This document shows, piece after piece, positions 28,386 to 38,431 of a stretch of DNA of 64,000 nucleotides (positions are counted from its first letter, which is position 1; every line of letters starts with the position of its first letter). The position numbers and the translations under genes are program-made. Location: contig JAQTZB010000003.1 of assembly GCA_028688015.1 (NCBI GenBank), forward strand, positions 248,001-312,000. The letters are read 5' to 3'. The stretch comes from Elusimicrobiales bacterium (lineage in GTDB: Bacteria > Elusimicrobiota > Elusimicrobia > Elusimicrobiales > UBA9959). Under the pieces are notes generated by a model. The model saw nothing but the letters and a program-made list of their open reading frames with translations, was not told the DNA's origin and ran no database searches.

Positions 28386-28709
28386 ATGCCAGGATACCAG
28401 CACCCGTGCCGCTACTGCGGCGAACTAGCCCCGCCGGACGCGGCCGCCTGCCCGGCCTGCGGCAAGGTCAACCCCTGCGGCGACTTGCGCTGTCATAAAT
28501 GCCGCGCGCCCGTGAAAGAGACCTGGAAGGCCTGCGCCGGCTGCGGCCTGAAACTCGAGACCATCTGCCCCAAATGCGGCAAACCCGTTTTCTTCGGGGA
28601 TTACTGCGGCTGCGGCGCCAAGCTAACCGTGGTTTGCGCCTGCGGCGAGGAACAGCCGCCGGTGTCGCCCAACTGCCGCAAATGCGGAAAAAAGCTCGGA
28701 GGCAAATAG
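28386..28709 (+). CDS. Multi zinc-ribbon protein
   Basis: The 107-aa product starts at the ATG at 28386 with AGGAG 5 nt upstream. It is almost entirely zinc knuckles: CRYCG, CPACG, CHKC, CAGCG, CPKCG, CGCG, CACG and CRKCG, enough for three or four zinc ribbons in tandem, like double-zinc-ribbon (DZR) proteins. Such small proteins usually act as protein- or nucleic-acid-binding adaptors. The next gene begins 1 nt after its stop and also has zinc ribbons, so both proteins may work together. Function unknown. Confidence 0.75.
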   Translation: MPGYQHPCRYCGELAPPDAAACPACGKVNPCGDLRCHKCRAPVKETWKACAGCGLKLETICPKCGKPVFFGDYCGCGAKLTVVCACGEEQPPVSPNCRKCGKKLGGK

Positions 28710-28710
28710 C

Positions 28711-29376
28711 ATGTCGAACCTGATAGGATTTACCAGCAACTTCGCCGACAACAGCACCGAGGCCGGCTTCCAGTTCACTTTCTTTTGCGACACCTGCAGG
28801 GAGGGCTACAAGACCCGCTTCACGGAATCGAGCACCTACAAGAAGAAGAAGTTCTTCAAGGGCCTCGGCGACGTGATCAGCGCGGTGGCGAGCATCGCCG
28901 GGCAGAACAGCCTGGGCTCTACGCTGGAGCGCGGCACCAACGCCATCAGCGCCAAGTTCACAGGGATGTCGCCGGAATGGCACAAGGAGCACGAAGCGGC
29001 CTTCGAGCTGGCGCAGAACGAGGCCAAGGGGCATTTCACGCGCTGCCCGAAGTGCAGCAAGTGGGCCTGCGGCAACTGCTGGAACGAGCAGGAGGGCCTC
29101 TGCGTCAAGGACGCCCCGAGGGCGAACGTCGAGATCGCCGCCGCCAAGTCCCAGAAGATGGTAGAGGACATACAGGCGGCTGCGGCTTCAACGCCGGTTT
29201 TCACCGGCAAGATAGAGAGCAAGCAGACTATCTGCTTCAAGTGCGGCAAGCCCTCGGGCGAAGGCAAGTTCTGCAACAACTGCGGCGCCTCGCTGGAGCT
29301 GCCCAAATGCCCCGCCTGCGGCAAGCCCAGCCAGCAGGGCGCGCGGTTCTGCGGCGAGTGCGGCGCCAAGTTCTAG
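28711..29376 (+). CDS. Zinc-ribbon protein with N-terminal unknown domain
   Basis: The 221-aa product has an N-terminal Cys pair (CDTC, about residue 26), a helical middle, CPKCSKWACGNCWN (about 110-124), and two C-terminal ribbons (CFKCG...CNNCG and CPACG...CGECG). The C-terminal CxxC-GxxCxxCG arrangement matches DZR/zinc-ribbon-3 domains. The region around GDVISAVASIAG is short and only weakly hydrophobic. It is co-transcribed with the preceding zinc-ribbon gene and ends at a terminator. No enzyme motif seen. Confidence 0.75.
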   Translation: MSNLIGFTSNFADNSTEAGFQFTFFCDTCREGYKTRFTESSTYKKKKFFKGLGDVISAVASIAGQNSLGSTLERGTNAISAKFTGMSPEWHKEHEAAFELAQNEAKGHFTRCPKCSKWACGNCWNEQEGLCVKDAPRANVEIAAAKSQKMVEDIQAAAASTPVFTGKIESKQTICFKCGKPSGEGKFCNNCGASLELPKCPACGKPSQQGARFCGECGAKF

Positions 29377-29398
29377 CCCCGCCCATAAACAAATAAAG

Positions 29399-29423
29399 AG
29401 CCCCGGCCAGCCCGGGGCTTTTT
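29399..29423 (+). terminator. Rho-independent terminator after zinc-ribbon genes
   Basis: Arms agccccgg / ccggggct with a 5-nt loop, followed by TTTTTG. Confidence 0.85.
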
Positions 29424-29432
29424 GTTTGCACT

Positions 29433-29648
29433 GCGGAAGGAAGGCTGGCTGCGAGCGATTTTAGGCCGCAGGGCCAAGGTCCGGAGCGGACCGCCTATCA
29501 TTAGGGCGGCGGCGGAGACTGTTTGAGGAGCGCACTGTGTGCGCGACGGATGGAGCGCAGCGACAGGTCTTCGTTCTCCGCCGGCGGAGGACCGCAGGCC
29601 CTCTTCTGCCGCGGCCGCTTATGAGCGAGCGGCCAGCCTTCCTTCCGC
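29433..29648. repeat. 216-bp palindrome-rich element with 17-bp terminal inverted repeats
   Basis: This gap holds no plausible gene. The ends are a perfect 17-bp inverted repeat, gcggaaggaaggctggc / gccagccttccttccgc. Between them are internal hairpins: ggtccg-gag-cggacc, gcgcac-tgt-gtgcgc, the 14-bp perfect palindrome ctccgccggcggag, and ggccgct/agcggcc. The whole can fold into a branched cruciform or RNA. It could be a miniature mobile element or a structured RNA. No clear target-site duplication flanks it. Confidence 0.5.
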
Positions 29649-29657
29649 TCCCCGGAT

Positions 29658-30665
29658 CTAAGCCGCGAGCTCGAACATTTTGTCGATGGATCTTTTGGCG
29701 CGGGCCGCGATGTCCGCGGGCACGGTCACTTCTTCGGGGGCCGGGTCCTTGAACAGGGCCAGGACGCTATCGAGGGTGATGGACTTCATGTACGGGCAGA
29801 GCCGGCACATGGCGATGAAGTTCTTCTGCGGGAATTTAAGCCGTGCCAGCTCGCCGAAACCGCACTCGGTCACCAGCAGGTAGGCCGCGGCGTTGGTGTT
29901 CTCGACATAGCGCATCATGTCGCCGGTGCCGCCCATGAAGTCCACCGCCGCTATCAGTTCCGAAGGGCACTCGGCATGCGCCAGCACGGCCAGGCCGGGA
30001 TGCTTCTGCCGGTAAACCTTTATCAGCTCCGGGGTGAAGTGCTCGTGCACGATGCAGGTGCCCTTCCAGAGGATGATGTCCTTGCCGGGCGTCTTGCCCA
30101 AAGTTTTGGCCAGGTTGGCCCCCATGAAGCGGTCCGGCACGAAGATGACCTTCTCGTGCTTCTCGTACATCTTGCGCAGGATCTTCTCGGCGTTGGCGCT
30201 GGTCACGATGCAGTCCGACTCGGCCTTCACTTCGGCCGAGGTGTTTATATAGGTGACTACCGGGAGGCCCGGGTAGTCGGCCTTCAGTTTCCGCACGTCC
30301 TGCCCGGTGATGGCCTCCGAGAGCGAGCACCCGGCGTTTTTAGACGGGACATAGACCTTTTTGGCGGGATTGAGGATCTTTGCCGTCTCGGCCATGAAAT
30401 GCACGCCGCAGAAAATTATAATATCCGCGGCCGTCTTGCGGCAGTCGTCCGCGAGCTTGTAGGAATCCCCGACCAGGTCGCCGATGCCGAGGATGATGTC
30501 CGGCGTCTGGTAGACGTGGGCGCAGATCACGGCGTTCTTTTCCCGCTTCAGCCGGTTGATCTCCAGCGTCTGGGCCGCCACCTGTTCCAGGGCGCCCTCC
30601 GCGCAGCGCCTGTGCAGGCCCAGCGAGGTCAATCTCTTTATCTCTTCGTCAAGCGCCGCGTCCAT
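29658..30665 (-). CDS. nadA: Quinolinate synthase NadA
   Basis: The 335-aa enzyme condenses iminoaspartate with dihydroxyacetone phosphate to quinolinate in NAD synthesis. The three cluster-ligand Cys are in KNAGCSL (about 111), VTECGFGE (about 267) and the CRLCPYMK loop (about 291-294). Substrate motifs AHVYQTPDI and GDSYKLA are in place. No nadB or nadC is in the window; nadD is at 46 kb. It is the last gene of a PHP-GDPD-nadA run, starting 1 nt after the GDPD stop. Confidence 0.95.
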   Translation of the reverse strand: MDAALDEEIKRLTSLGLHRRCAEGALEQVAAQTLEINRLKREKNAVICAHVYQTPDIILGIGDLVGDSYKLADDCRKTAADIIIFCGVHFMAETAKILNPAKKVYVPSKNAGCSLSEAITGQDVRKLKADYPGLPVVTYINTSAEVKAESDCIVTSANAEKILRKMYEKHEKVIFVPDRFMGANLAKTLGKTPGKDIILWKGTCIVHEHFTPELIKVYRQKHPGLAVLAHAECPSELIAAVDFMGGTGDMMRYVENTNAAAYLLVTECGFGELARLKFPQKNFIAMCRLCPYMKSITLDSVLALFKDPAPEEVTVPADIAARAKRSIDKMFELAA

Positions 30666-30666
30666 A

Positions 30667-31404
30667 TCAGCCCTTAAGCGTCCACTTGCCCAGGATGTCT
30701 GGGTGGTTGGTAAATATGCCGTCCACGCCTATGGCCTGCATGCGCTTAGCATCCTTTTTAGTGTTGACCGTGTAGACGCAGGCGTTGAAACCGGCTTTCC
30801 TGATGCGGGAAATGTTGATCTTGAACGCGATGCGCAGGGCCAGGTGAAAGTTGACGGCCCCCACGGAGCGCGCCTTGCGCAGGGCGGGCAGCAGCAGCAC
30901 TGTGCTGAGGCCGTGGCCCAGGTAGGCCAGCTTGACCGTATGCGACAGCGCCCGCAGGCGCTTCAGTGTGCCGTGGTCAAAGCTGGAGATCACCGACTTC
31001 TCCAGCAGGCCGGCGCGGTGTTTAATAAAATCCAGAAGTTTCTTTTCAATGCCCGGGTAGACGTTGCCGTCGTTCTTCACCTCGAAGTTCAGCCAGTCGG
31101 CGTGCGGGCCGATGAGGTCGATGACTTCGGCCAGCAGCGGGACATGCTGGGGACGGCGGTCGGCCCGGTAATGCCAGGCCACGTTGAACTTCTTTAATTC
31201 CTCGTAGGTGCAGTCCGCTATCTTAACGGGCCTGCCGGCGGTATGCTCCAGGGAATAATCGTGGTGCACCACCAGTTCGCCGTCCCTGGTCTGGTGCACG
31301 TCGAACTCGAAGTCGCGGGAGCCCATCTCCACTGCCAGCTTAAAGGCCTTCAGGGTGTTTTCCGGCGCATAGGCCGACGCGCCGCGGTGGGAAATTATTT
31401 TCAT
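30667..31404 (-). CDS. Glycerophosphodiester phosphodiesterase
   Basis: The 245-aa GDPD-family protein opens directly with ISHRGASAYAPENT (catalytic His) and has the metal site FEFDVHQTRDGELVVHHD (about residues 38-55). No signal peptide is present, so it is cytoplasmic, like UgpQ. It hydrolyses glycerophosphodiesters to glycerol-3-phosphate and an alcohol. Its start overlaps the end of the PHP gene (ATGA), and nadA follows 1 nt after its stop. Confidence 0.92.
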   Translation of the reverse strand: MKIISHRGASAYAPENTLKAFKLAVEMGSRDFEFDVHQTRDGELVVHHDYSLEHTAGRPVKIADCTYEELKKFNVAWHYRADRRPQHVPLLAEVIDLIGPHADWLNFEVKNDGNVYPGIEKKLLDFIKHRAGLLEKSVISSFDHGTLKRLRALSHTVKLAYLGHGLSTVLLLPALRKARSVGAVNFHLALRIAFKINISRIRKAGFNACVYTVNTKKDAKRMQAIGVDGIFTNHPDILGKWTLKG

Positions 31405-32210
31405 AGGAAAAGTTTTTTTATCTCCGAGAAATGTTCTTCCTGGTACTCAAAGCCGGCCATGTCGCCGCGCTCGGTGCCGGGGCCGTGAAAGTCGGTGCCG
31501 GCGGTGACGAAGAGCCCGTACCGAGCGGCCAGCGAGACGAACTCCCTGGTGGCGGCCCCGGTATGGGCCGGGTAAAAGGCCTCTATGCCGGCAAGGCCCA
31601 TCTCTTTCCAGGCGGCCAGGTCCATGACCTTGCCCACCGCACCCGGGTGGGCCAGCACGGCCCTGCCGCCGGCGGCCTTTATGGCCACGATAGCCTCTTC
31701 AATTCCTGGCCCGTTGGGGGGAACATAGGCCGAGGCGCCCGGGCCCAGGTAGCGCTTAAAAGCCTGGCTGCGGTTGGATACCAGCTTGCGGGCGCGCAGC
31801 ACGTCGGCCACCTGCGGGCGCCCCACGGTGCGGTTATCCGGGACCGGCAGTTCCTCGAAAGCGATGTCTATGCCCAGCCCCCCCAGCAGCGCCAGGATCT
31901 TTTTTATCCTCTGCACGCGGCGGCCGCGGAATTCCGCCAGCCGGGCATTCAGCGCGGGCTCGGCCGGGTCGATCCCGTAGCCGAGGATATGCAGGTTCTC
32001 GTGCAGCCCGGTGCTGATCTCCACGCCGTAGCAGTAGGCCAGGCCGGCTTCCCGCAGCGCGGGCTCCATCTCGCCCCAGCCCCCGGTGCCGTCGTGGTCG
32101 GTCAGGGAAAAATACCTGATCCCGGCCTTCGCCGCGGCGCGCGCCAGCTGCGCCGGCTCCAGCGTGCCGTCGGAATAGGTGGAATGGGTGTGGAGGTTGA
32201 TCAGCGCCAT
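31401..32210 (-). CDS. PHP-domain phosphoesterase (YciV/TrpH-like)
   Basis: The 269-aa protein has all PHP metal motifs: HTHSTYSDG, LTDHDG, YGVEIS, LAHPG (about residue 196) and TDFHG (about 250). Length and motif order fit the YciV/TrpH subgroup, which removes the 3' phosphate from 3',5'-bisphosphonucleotides and trims short 5' RNA ends. It begins 7 nt after a TGTAAT hexamer on the minus strand with no ribosome site, so it may be leaderless. It is translationally coupled to the GDPD gene. Confidence 0.9.
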   Translation of the reverse strand: MALINLHTHSTYSDGTLEPAQLARAAAKAGIRYFSLTDHDGTGGWGEMEPALREAGLAYCYGVEISTGLHENLHILGYGIDPAEPALNARLAEFRGRRVQRIKKILALLGGLGIDIAFEELPVPDNRTVGRPQVADVLRARKLVSNRSQAFKRYLGPGASAYVPPNGPGIEEAIVAIKAAGGRAVLAHPGAVGKVMDLAAWKEMGLAGIEAFYPAHTGAATREFVSLAARYGLFVTAGTDFHGPGTERGDMAGFEYQEEHFSEIKKLFL

Positions 32211-32217
32211 ACAAAAA

Positions 32218-32260
32218 ATTACACAGACTACGCGGCGCGGCCGGCGCTAATCTGTGTAAT
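32218..32260 (-). terminator. Terminator after nfu
   Basis: Ten-base arms attacacaga / tctgtgtaat around a GC-rich inner hairpin, then TTTTTG on the minus strand. Its 3' arm also supplies a -10-like hexamer (TGTAAT) for the PHP gene. Confidence 0.7.
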
Positions 32261-32278
32261 CCCGGGAGCCTTGCGGGG

Positions 32279-32503
32279 TCAGCCTACCGCGATCTCTTTA
32301 ACTTCGGGAACCTCTTCCCTGATCATGCGCTCCACCACGTTCTTGAGCGTCATGGTGGCGTGCGGGCAGCAGCCGCAGGCGCCGGTCAGGCGCACTGTGA
32401 CCACGCCTTTCTTCTCGTCCACGGCGACCAGCTCCACGGAGCCGCCGTCGGCCGCGAGCATGGGCTTTATCTTCTCTATAACCTTGGCAACCTTGTCTTT
32501 CAT
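32279..32503 (-). CDS. nfu: Nfu-type iron-sulfur cluster scaffold
   Basis: The 74-aa protein is a stand-alone NifU C-terminal domain. It has the conserved ML-ADGGSVELV segment and the cluster-binding CGCCPHA loop (about residues 46-52). It assembles or delivers Fe-S clusters, which fits the many Fe-S enzymes nearby (aconitase, NadA, the fused oxidoreductase). I chose the ATG at 32503, with AGAGGTG upstream, over the GTG at 32512 in the track. Confidence 0.9.
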   Translation of the reverse strand: MKDKVAKVIEKIKPMLAADGGSVELVAVDEKKGVVTVRLTGACGCCPHATMTLKNVVERMIREEVPEVKEIAVG

Positions 32504-32522
32504 AAGTGGCACCTCTGGTTAA

Positions 32523-32528
32523 ATTATA
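32523..32528 (-). promoter_or_regulatory. -10 box for nfu
   Basis: TATAAT on the minus strand ends 19 nt before the nfu ATG, leaving room for the AGAGGTG ribosome site. Confidence 0.45.
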
Positions 32529-32541
32529 CCATTCGGGAATG

Positions 32542-32569
32542 AAAAAAGGCCCCGGCCGAAGCCGGGGCC
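32542..32569 (-). terminator. Rho-independent terminator after icd
   Basis: Nine-base arms ggccccggc / gccggggcc with a cgaa loop, then six T on the minus strand. Confidence 0.9.
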
Positions 32570-32588
32570 CTTCTCCCGCTTTAACCGG

Positions 32589-34901
<2,313 letters not shown>

Positions 34902-34925
34902 TTAAGAACCCGGGCCTGCAAGACT

Positions 34926-34954
34926 AGTGTAATGAAAATAGCATTTTTTGTCAT
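34926..34954 (-). promoter_or_regulatory. Putative icd promoter
   Basis: On the minus strand ATGACA and TACACT are separated by exactly 17 nt, predicting a leader of about 85 nt. The rest of the 34833-35060 gap shows only GC-rich hairpins (gggcccgcagggccc) and no gene. Confidence 0.45.
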
Positions 34955-35060
34955 TGACGGGCGACAACCTCTGCCGGGCCCGCAGGGCCCACCTCCCCGG
35001 GGGCCCAATAACCGGCCGCCCTTAGGCCTTGCGCACCTGCCGCGGCGCGGCTTTTCCCGC

Positions 35061-35066
35061 TAGAAT
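35061..35066 (+). promoter_or_regulatory. -10 box just before the DUF4105 gene
   Basis: TAGAAT ends 7 nt before the ATG at 35074, and no ribosome site lies between, suggesting a leaderless mRNA. Confidence 0.4.
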
Positions 35067-35073
35067 ATCATCA

Positions 35074-35970
35074 ATGAATAAAACTTTCCTGGCGCTCCTG
35101 TCCCTGGCCGCCCTCGCCTCCTTTTCGCACGCCCAACAGCCCGCTTTCTCACAGCTGCCTCCGCCGCCGGCCGGCCTTACCGTGCCGCAGGCGCCGCTGC
35201 CGGAGCGCGGCGGGGCCGTAGACTACACGCTGGGCTGGGACGCCGACGCGCCGCTTTCCTACGCGCAGCGCCCGGCCGAGGTCCTCTCTGACAAGGACGG
35301 CGTCGCGGTGCTCCGCGCCGTGCGCTCGGGCCGCACCCCGGCCGACCACAAGAGCTACGCGTGGGAGACGGTCACGGTGAAGGCCGCGCTGCTCGATAAA
35401 GCCATCTACGCCTATAAAACTTTCGGCACCGGCCATACCTTCCTGGTCTTCACTTTCAAGCCGGGCGGCGCCGTGGATTCGCGCGGCACCTCCCTATCGG
35501 CCCTGACCTTCGGCGCCGAGGGCTGGAGCCGCGAGCCGCAGGGCTACAACATCACCCACGCGCTGGCCGGCAAGTACCCGCTGATCTGGCTGGCCACGAC
35601 CTTCGAGAGCTACGCTGACTATACCGTCAATTTGAAGGAGAAGGAGATCTTCTTCCGCAACATCAATATAGGCCCGGCGCAAACCGCCAGGCTCTTCGCG
35701 CTGCTGCTGGCGCGGATCGACGAAACCAACCGCAACAAGGAAACCTACAACCTGTTCTCCAACAGCTGCACCAATAACCCGGTGAACCTGCTGAACCAGG
35801 TGCTCCCGGAGGGCCAGCGCATCTCGCTCGAGGTGGCCGGCCTGATGAACCCGAACGCTTCCGTCCCGAAGTACGCCGTCAAAAAATACACGGAGAACGG
35901 GGCCCTGCGGCGCGCCGAATACTCCGTCGGGCCCGGCAACTTCGCGGCCTTCGACATATCTAAGATATAA
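35074..35970 (+). CDS. Periplasmic DUF4105 (Lnb N-terminal-like) protein
   Basis: The 298-aa product starts at the ATG at 35074 with a signal peptide (MNKTFLALLSLAALASFSHA); the track's earlier start is not supported. GHTFLVFTF (about residue 120) and YNLFSNSCTNNPVNLLNQ (about 225-242) match the His and Cys motifs of DUF4105. That domain resembles the thiol-protease-like N-terminal domain of the lipoprotein N-acyltransferase Lnb. The membrane part of Lnb is absent, so an acyltransferase role is uncertain. The Cys/His pair suggests thiol chemistry in the periplasm. Confidence 0.75.
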   Translation: MNKTFLALLSLAALASFSHAQQPAFSQLPPPPAGLTVPQAPLPERGGAVDYTLGWDADAPLSYAQRPAEVLSDKDGVAVLRAVRSGRTPADHKSYAWETVTVKAALLDKAIYAYKTFGTGHTFLVFTFKPGGAVDSRGTSLSALTFGAEGWSREPQGYNITHALAGKYPLIWLATTFESYADYTVNLKEKEIFFRNINIGPAQTARLFALLLARIDETNRNKETYNLFSNSCTNNPVNLLNQVLPEGQRISLEVAGLMNPNASVPKYAVKKYTENGALRRAEYSVGPGNFAAFDISKI

Positions 35971-35971
35971 T
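35966..35971 (+). promoter_or_regulatory. -10 box overlapping the DUF4105 stop codon
   Basis: TATAAT ends 6 nt before the ATG at 35978 and runs across the upstream stop codon. No Shine-Dalgarno fits, so the transcript is predicted leaderless. Confidence 0.5.
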
Positions 35972-35977
35972 TTAGGC

Positions 35978-36340
35978 ATGCTGAAAGAAGCCGGGCACGT
36001 GATGCAGCACAGCGGAGAGCCGCGCCGCCGCTGGTTCGAGGACGAGTATTTCGACCTGATAGTCTGGTTCGAGCCGGGGGAAGAGGTTTTCGGCTTCCAG
36101 CTCTGCTATGACCGGGAGCGCAAGCCCCGCGCGCTGACCTGGACCAGGGCGCACGGCTATAAACATACCGGCATAGACACGGGAGAAAGCTGGGGGAGCG
36201 CCAAGTCCTCCCCGGTCCTGGTCGAGGACGGCCTGTTCGACACCGGCCCCGTCGGCAGGAAGCTGGAGGCCGCGTCCAAAGAGATGCCGCCGGACATAGC
36301 CGCGTTCGTGCTGGAAAAAGTAAAGGCCTACAAACTCTGA
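35978..36340 (+). CDS. Conserved hypothetical protein
   Basis: The 120-aa protein has the pattern EPRRRWFEDEYFDLIVWFEP, FGFQLCYDR and RALTWTRAHGY. I recall the same pattern from a small, widespread hypothetical family in proteobacteria with no known function. It has no signal peptide or membrane segment. Its stop shares one base with the start of the next gene (TGATG), so it is coupled to the corrinoid adenosyltransferase-like protein. Confidence 0.7.
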   Translation: MLKEAGHVMQHSGEPRRRWFEDEYFDLIVWFEPGEEVFGFQLCYDRERKPRALTWTRAHGYKHTGIDTGESWGSAKSSPVLVEDGLFDTGPVGRKLEAASKEMPPDIAAFVLEKVKAYKL

Positions 36341-36825
36341 TGCCGAAGAATTTCAAGCCCAAAATGGGCGCAGGGGACCGAGGCTTCACCGATCTGTTCG
36401 GCGGCAGGCGCGTTCCCAAGACGCACCGGCGCGTGAAGCTGAACGCCCTGCTCGACGAGCTTTCGGCGCTGCTCGGCCTGCTCAAGACCGGTTTGCGCGA
36501 CCGCGGGCTGAAAACGGAACTCTCCGCCGCCCAGTCCGGGCTCATAAAAGCCGCCGGCAGCATCGCCGGCATGAAGGGAGACCTGAAGCCGGAGACGGCG
36601 GCGCTGGAGGCGTTAATAGCCGCGCGGTCCGCCTCGCTGAAGCCCCGGAAGCGCTTCGTACTGCCCGGCGCCAACGAAACCGAAGCCCTGGCCCACCTGG
36701 CCCGCGCCAGGACCCGCATCTGCGAGATCCTCGCCTGGGAGCTGAAGGCCAAAGCGGCGGCCGCGTACCTTAACCGCCTCTCCGATTTCCTCTTCCTCGC
36801 CGCGCTGCGGGCCGCTAAAAAATAG
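36340..36825 (+). CDS. PduO-type corrinoid adenosyltransferase-like protein
   Basis: The 161-aa protein follows the PduO/MMAB layout: a Gly-rich ATP site (GAGDRGFTDLFGGRRVPK, about residues 11-28), the helix LNALLDELSALLGL, the FVLPGANETEALAHLARARTR segment (about 105) and LNRLSDFLFLAAL near the C-terminus. PduO enzymes transfer the adenosyl group of ATP to cob(I)alamin. The N-terminus is unusual: the TRTGD-G-T motif reads PKMGAGDRGFT, so the usual Arg/Thr before the Gly are replaced. Activity is likely but not certain. Confidence 0.72.
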   Translation: MPKNFKPKMGAGDRGFTDLFGGRRVPKTHRRVKLNALLDELSALLGLLKTGLRDRGLKTELSAAQSGLIKAAGSIAGMKGDLKPETAALEALIAARSASLKPRKRFVLPGANETEALAHLARARTRICEILAWELKAKAAAAYLNRLSDFLFLAALRAAKK

Positions 36826-36842
36826 CCGGCTGCGGAAAACAA

Positions 36843-36869
36843 AAAAGCCCCGGTTTTGCCGGGGCTTTT
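36843..36869. terminator. Bidirectional terminator between convergent genes
   Basis: Eleven-base arms aaaagccccgg / ccggggctttt with a ttttg loop serve the 36340 gene (plus) and the DUF4097-like gene (minus). Confidence 0.85.
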
Positions 36870-36886
36870 CTTTTAGGTCGGCGGGT

Positions 36887-37798
36887 TTATTTCGTGACCG
36901 TGCCGCTGACCGTCTTGACCGAGGGGTTTTTGAGGTCGCTGCCGGAGTAATCGATGTCGCCGCTGACCGTCTTGAGCACCGCGCTCTCCGCCGAAGAATC
37001 CTTTACCTCCACGTCGCCGCTGATGCTCTGCGCGGTCAGGCCGCCGAACTGCGAGTCCCTTATCTCCACGTCGCCGCTGACCGTCTTGACCAGCGCTTCC
37101 CCGGCGCTCTTGAGCGAGGCGACGGTGATGTCCCCGTTGACGCCCTTGAACGAAGCCTGGCCCTCGGTGGAGAAGCCGCTGATCACGACGTCGCCGTTGA
37201 CGCTCTCGGCGCTGAGCGCGGAGAGGCGGGCCGGCAGGAACACCGAGGCGTCGCCGAGCACGGCCTTGGCGCCGCTCTTGGTCCTGATCTTTATCTCGCC
37301 GCCCTCGAAGAAGGCCTCGGCGTCGCCGTCCGACCGCTCCAGCAGCTCCACGGTGGCCCGGGCGCCCGCTTCGGCGTGGCCGGCCAGAGTGAGGTCGCCG
37401 GACAGCGTTTTGATCCTGAAGGAGCCGGCCTCGAACTTCTCCACGGAGATCTCCACCGTACGGGAGTTCATCTTGCCCAGGTTCCCCAGGCCGCTCAGGC
37501 CGCCCAGCGCGCTCAGGGCGCTCAGCCCCTTGAGGCCGCTGAGCCCGCGCAGGCCGCCGGCCAGACCTTCGGCCGCCCCGGTGCTGCGCTTGATGGCGAA
37601 GACGGCCACCAGGATGCCGGCCAGGCCCAGCAGGGTTATGGAGACTATGGACAGGGCGGCCAGGCCGAGGGCGCCGAGGCCGATCCACTTGAGCATGGCC
37701 TTGGTGTCGGGCCCCAGGGGGCCCACATGCTGCATCAGCAGCACTATCCCTATCACCATGGCCGTCAGCAGCGATAATTTCAGCAGGAACTTGAGCAT
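36887..37798 (-). CDS. DUF4097-like membrane-anchored beta-helix protein
   Basis: The 303-aa protein has two N-terminal membrane helices (about residues 5-22 and 40-68), then a Gly/Leu/Ser linker of short repeats (GLRGLSGLKGLSALSALGGL). A repetitive beta domain follows, with rungs such as VKTVSGDVEI, AQSISGDVEV, LKTVSGDIDY and VKTVSGTVTK, the pattern of DUF4097/DUF2807 putative adhesin or envelope-stress proteins. These are often in operons with ECF sigma factors. A promoter matching that of the sigma gene lies about 56 nt upstream of the start, so the protein is a likely target of the adjacent sigma factor. Confidence 0.8.
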   Translation of the reverse strand: MLKFLLKLSLLTAMVIGIVLLMQHVGPLGPDTKAMLKWIGLGALGLAALSIVSITLLGLAGILVAVFAIKRSTGAAEGLAGGLRGLSGLKGLSALSALGGLSGLGNLGKMNSRTVEISVEKFEAGSFRIKTLSGDLTLAGHAEAGARATVELLERSDGDAEAFFEGGEIKIRTKSGAKAVLGDASVFLPARLSALSAESVNGDVVISGFSTEGQASFKGVNGDITVASLKSAGEALVKTVSGDVEIRDSQFGGLTAQSISGDVEVKDSSAESAVLKTVSGDIDYSGSDLKNPSVKTVSGTVTK

Positions 37799-37853
37799 AT
37801 TGTTATTCTCCTCTTTCTCCTCAGCCGGGGCGGCCGCGCCGTCCCCTCACTCT

Positions 37854-37882
37854 ATATGACACCTAAGCCGGCGAAATGTTTC
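37854..37882 (-). promoter_or_regulatory. ECF-type promoter for the DUF4097-like gene
   Basis: Read on the minus strand, GAAACATTTC and GTGTCATAT are separated by 10 nt. The same two blocks with the same spacing occur at 38587-38615. The site overlaps the end of the sigma gene and would give a leader of about 50 nt. Confidence 0.75.
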
Positions 37883-38423
37883 ACTCTGTTTCGCCTAATT
37901 TTTTCCGAAGCTGTTCTTTGGCCCTCAGCAAATGCACTTTTACGGTATTGATGGGCAGGCCGAGGGCGCCGGCTATCTCCTGGTAGGACCTGTCCTCGAA
38001 ATAATAGAGGTTGATAACGGCCCGGTATTTCTCCGGCAGCTCAGCGAGAACTTCGGCTATCCGCGCCAACTGCGCTTCCCGCTCATAGACCTCGTCCGCG
38101 AGGCTGGGCGGCTCGGCTATCGTCTCCGCCAGCTCGTCGTCCAGCTGCGTCTCGCGGCCGGCCTTGCGCTCGGACCAGTTCATGCTGAGGTTGTAAGCGA
38201 TGGTGTAGAGCCAGGAGGAAACCTTGGACTCGCCGCGGAACTTCTCTATGTTCTCGTAGGCCTTCAGAAAGACCTCCTGCGTGAGGTCGCGGGCCTCCTC
38301 TTCGAACCGGACGTATTTGGACACGACGTTGAAAATGAAGTCCTGGTGCCTGAGCACCAGCTCGCCGAAGATCTCTTTTTCACCTTCGGCTATCCGTTTA
38401 AGGAGGCCCTCTTCATTTTCCAT
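37881..38423 (-). CDS. ECF sigma factor (sigma-70 region 2/4)
   Basis: The 180-aa protein has sigma region 2 (DLTQEVFLKAYENIEKFRGESKVSSWLYTIAYN, about 44-78) and region 4 (LPEKYRAVINLYYFEDRSYQEIAGALGLPINTVKVHLLRAKEQL, about 128-172), with no region 1 or 3. This is the ECF layout. No classical anti-sigma gene (zinc-binding ZAS or membrane RsiW-like) is adjacent. Instead the operon has a 41-aa ORF upstream and a DUF4097-like membrane protein downstream, either of which could hold the regulatory role. Matching promoters before the 41-aa ORF and before the DUF4097-like gene imply autoregulation. Confidence 0.93.
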   Translation of the reverse strand: MENEEGLLKRIAEGEKEIFGELVLRHQDFIFNVVSKYVRFEEEARDLTQEVFLKAYENIEKFRGESKVSSWLYTIAYNLSMNWSERKAGRETQLDDELAETIAEPPSLADEVYEREAQLARIAEVLAELPEKYRAVINLYYFEDRSYQEIAGALGLPINTVKVHLLRAKEQLRKKLGETE

Positions 38424-38431
38424 CGGTAGTT

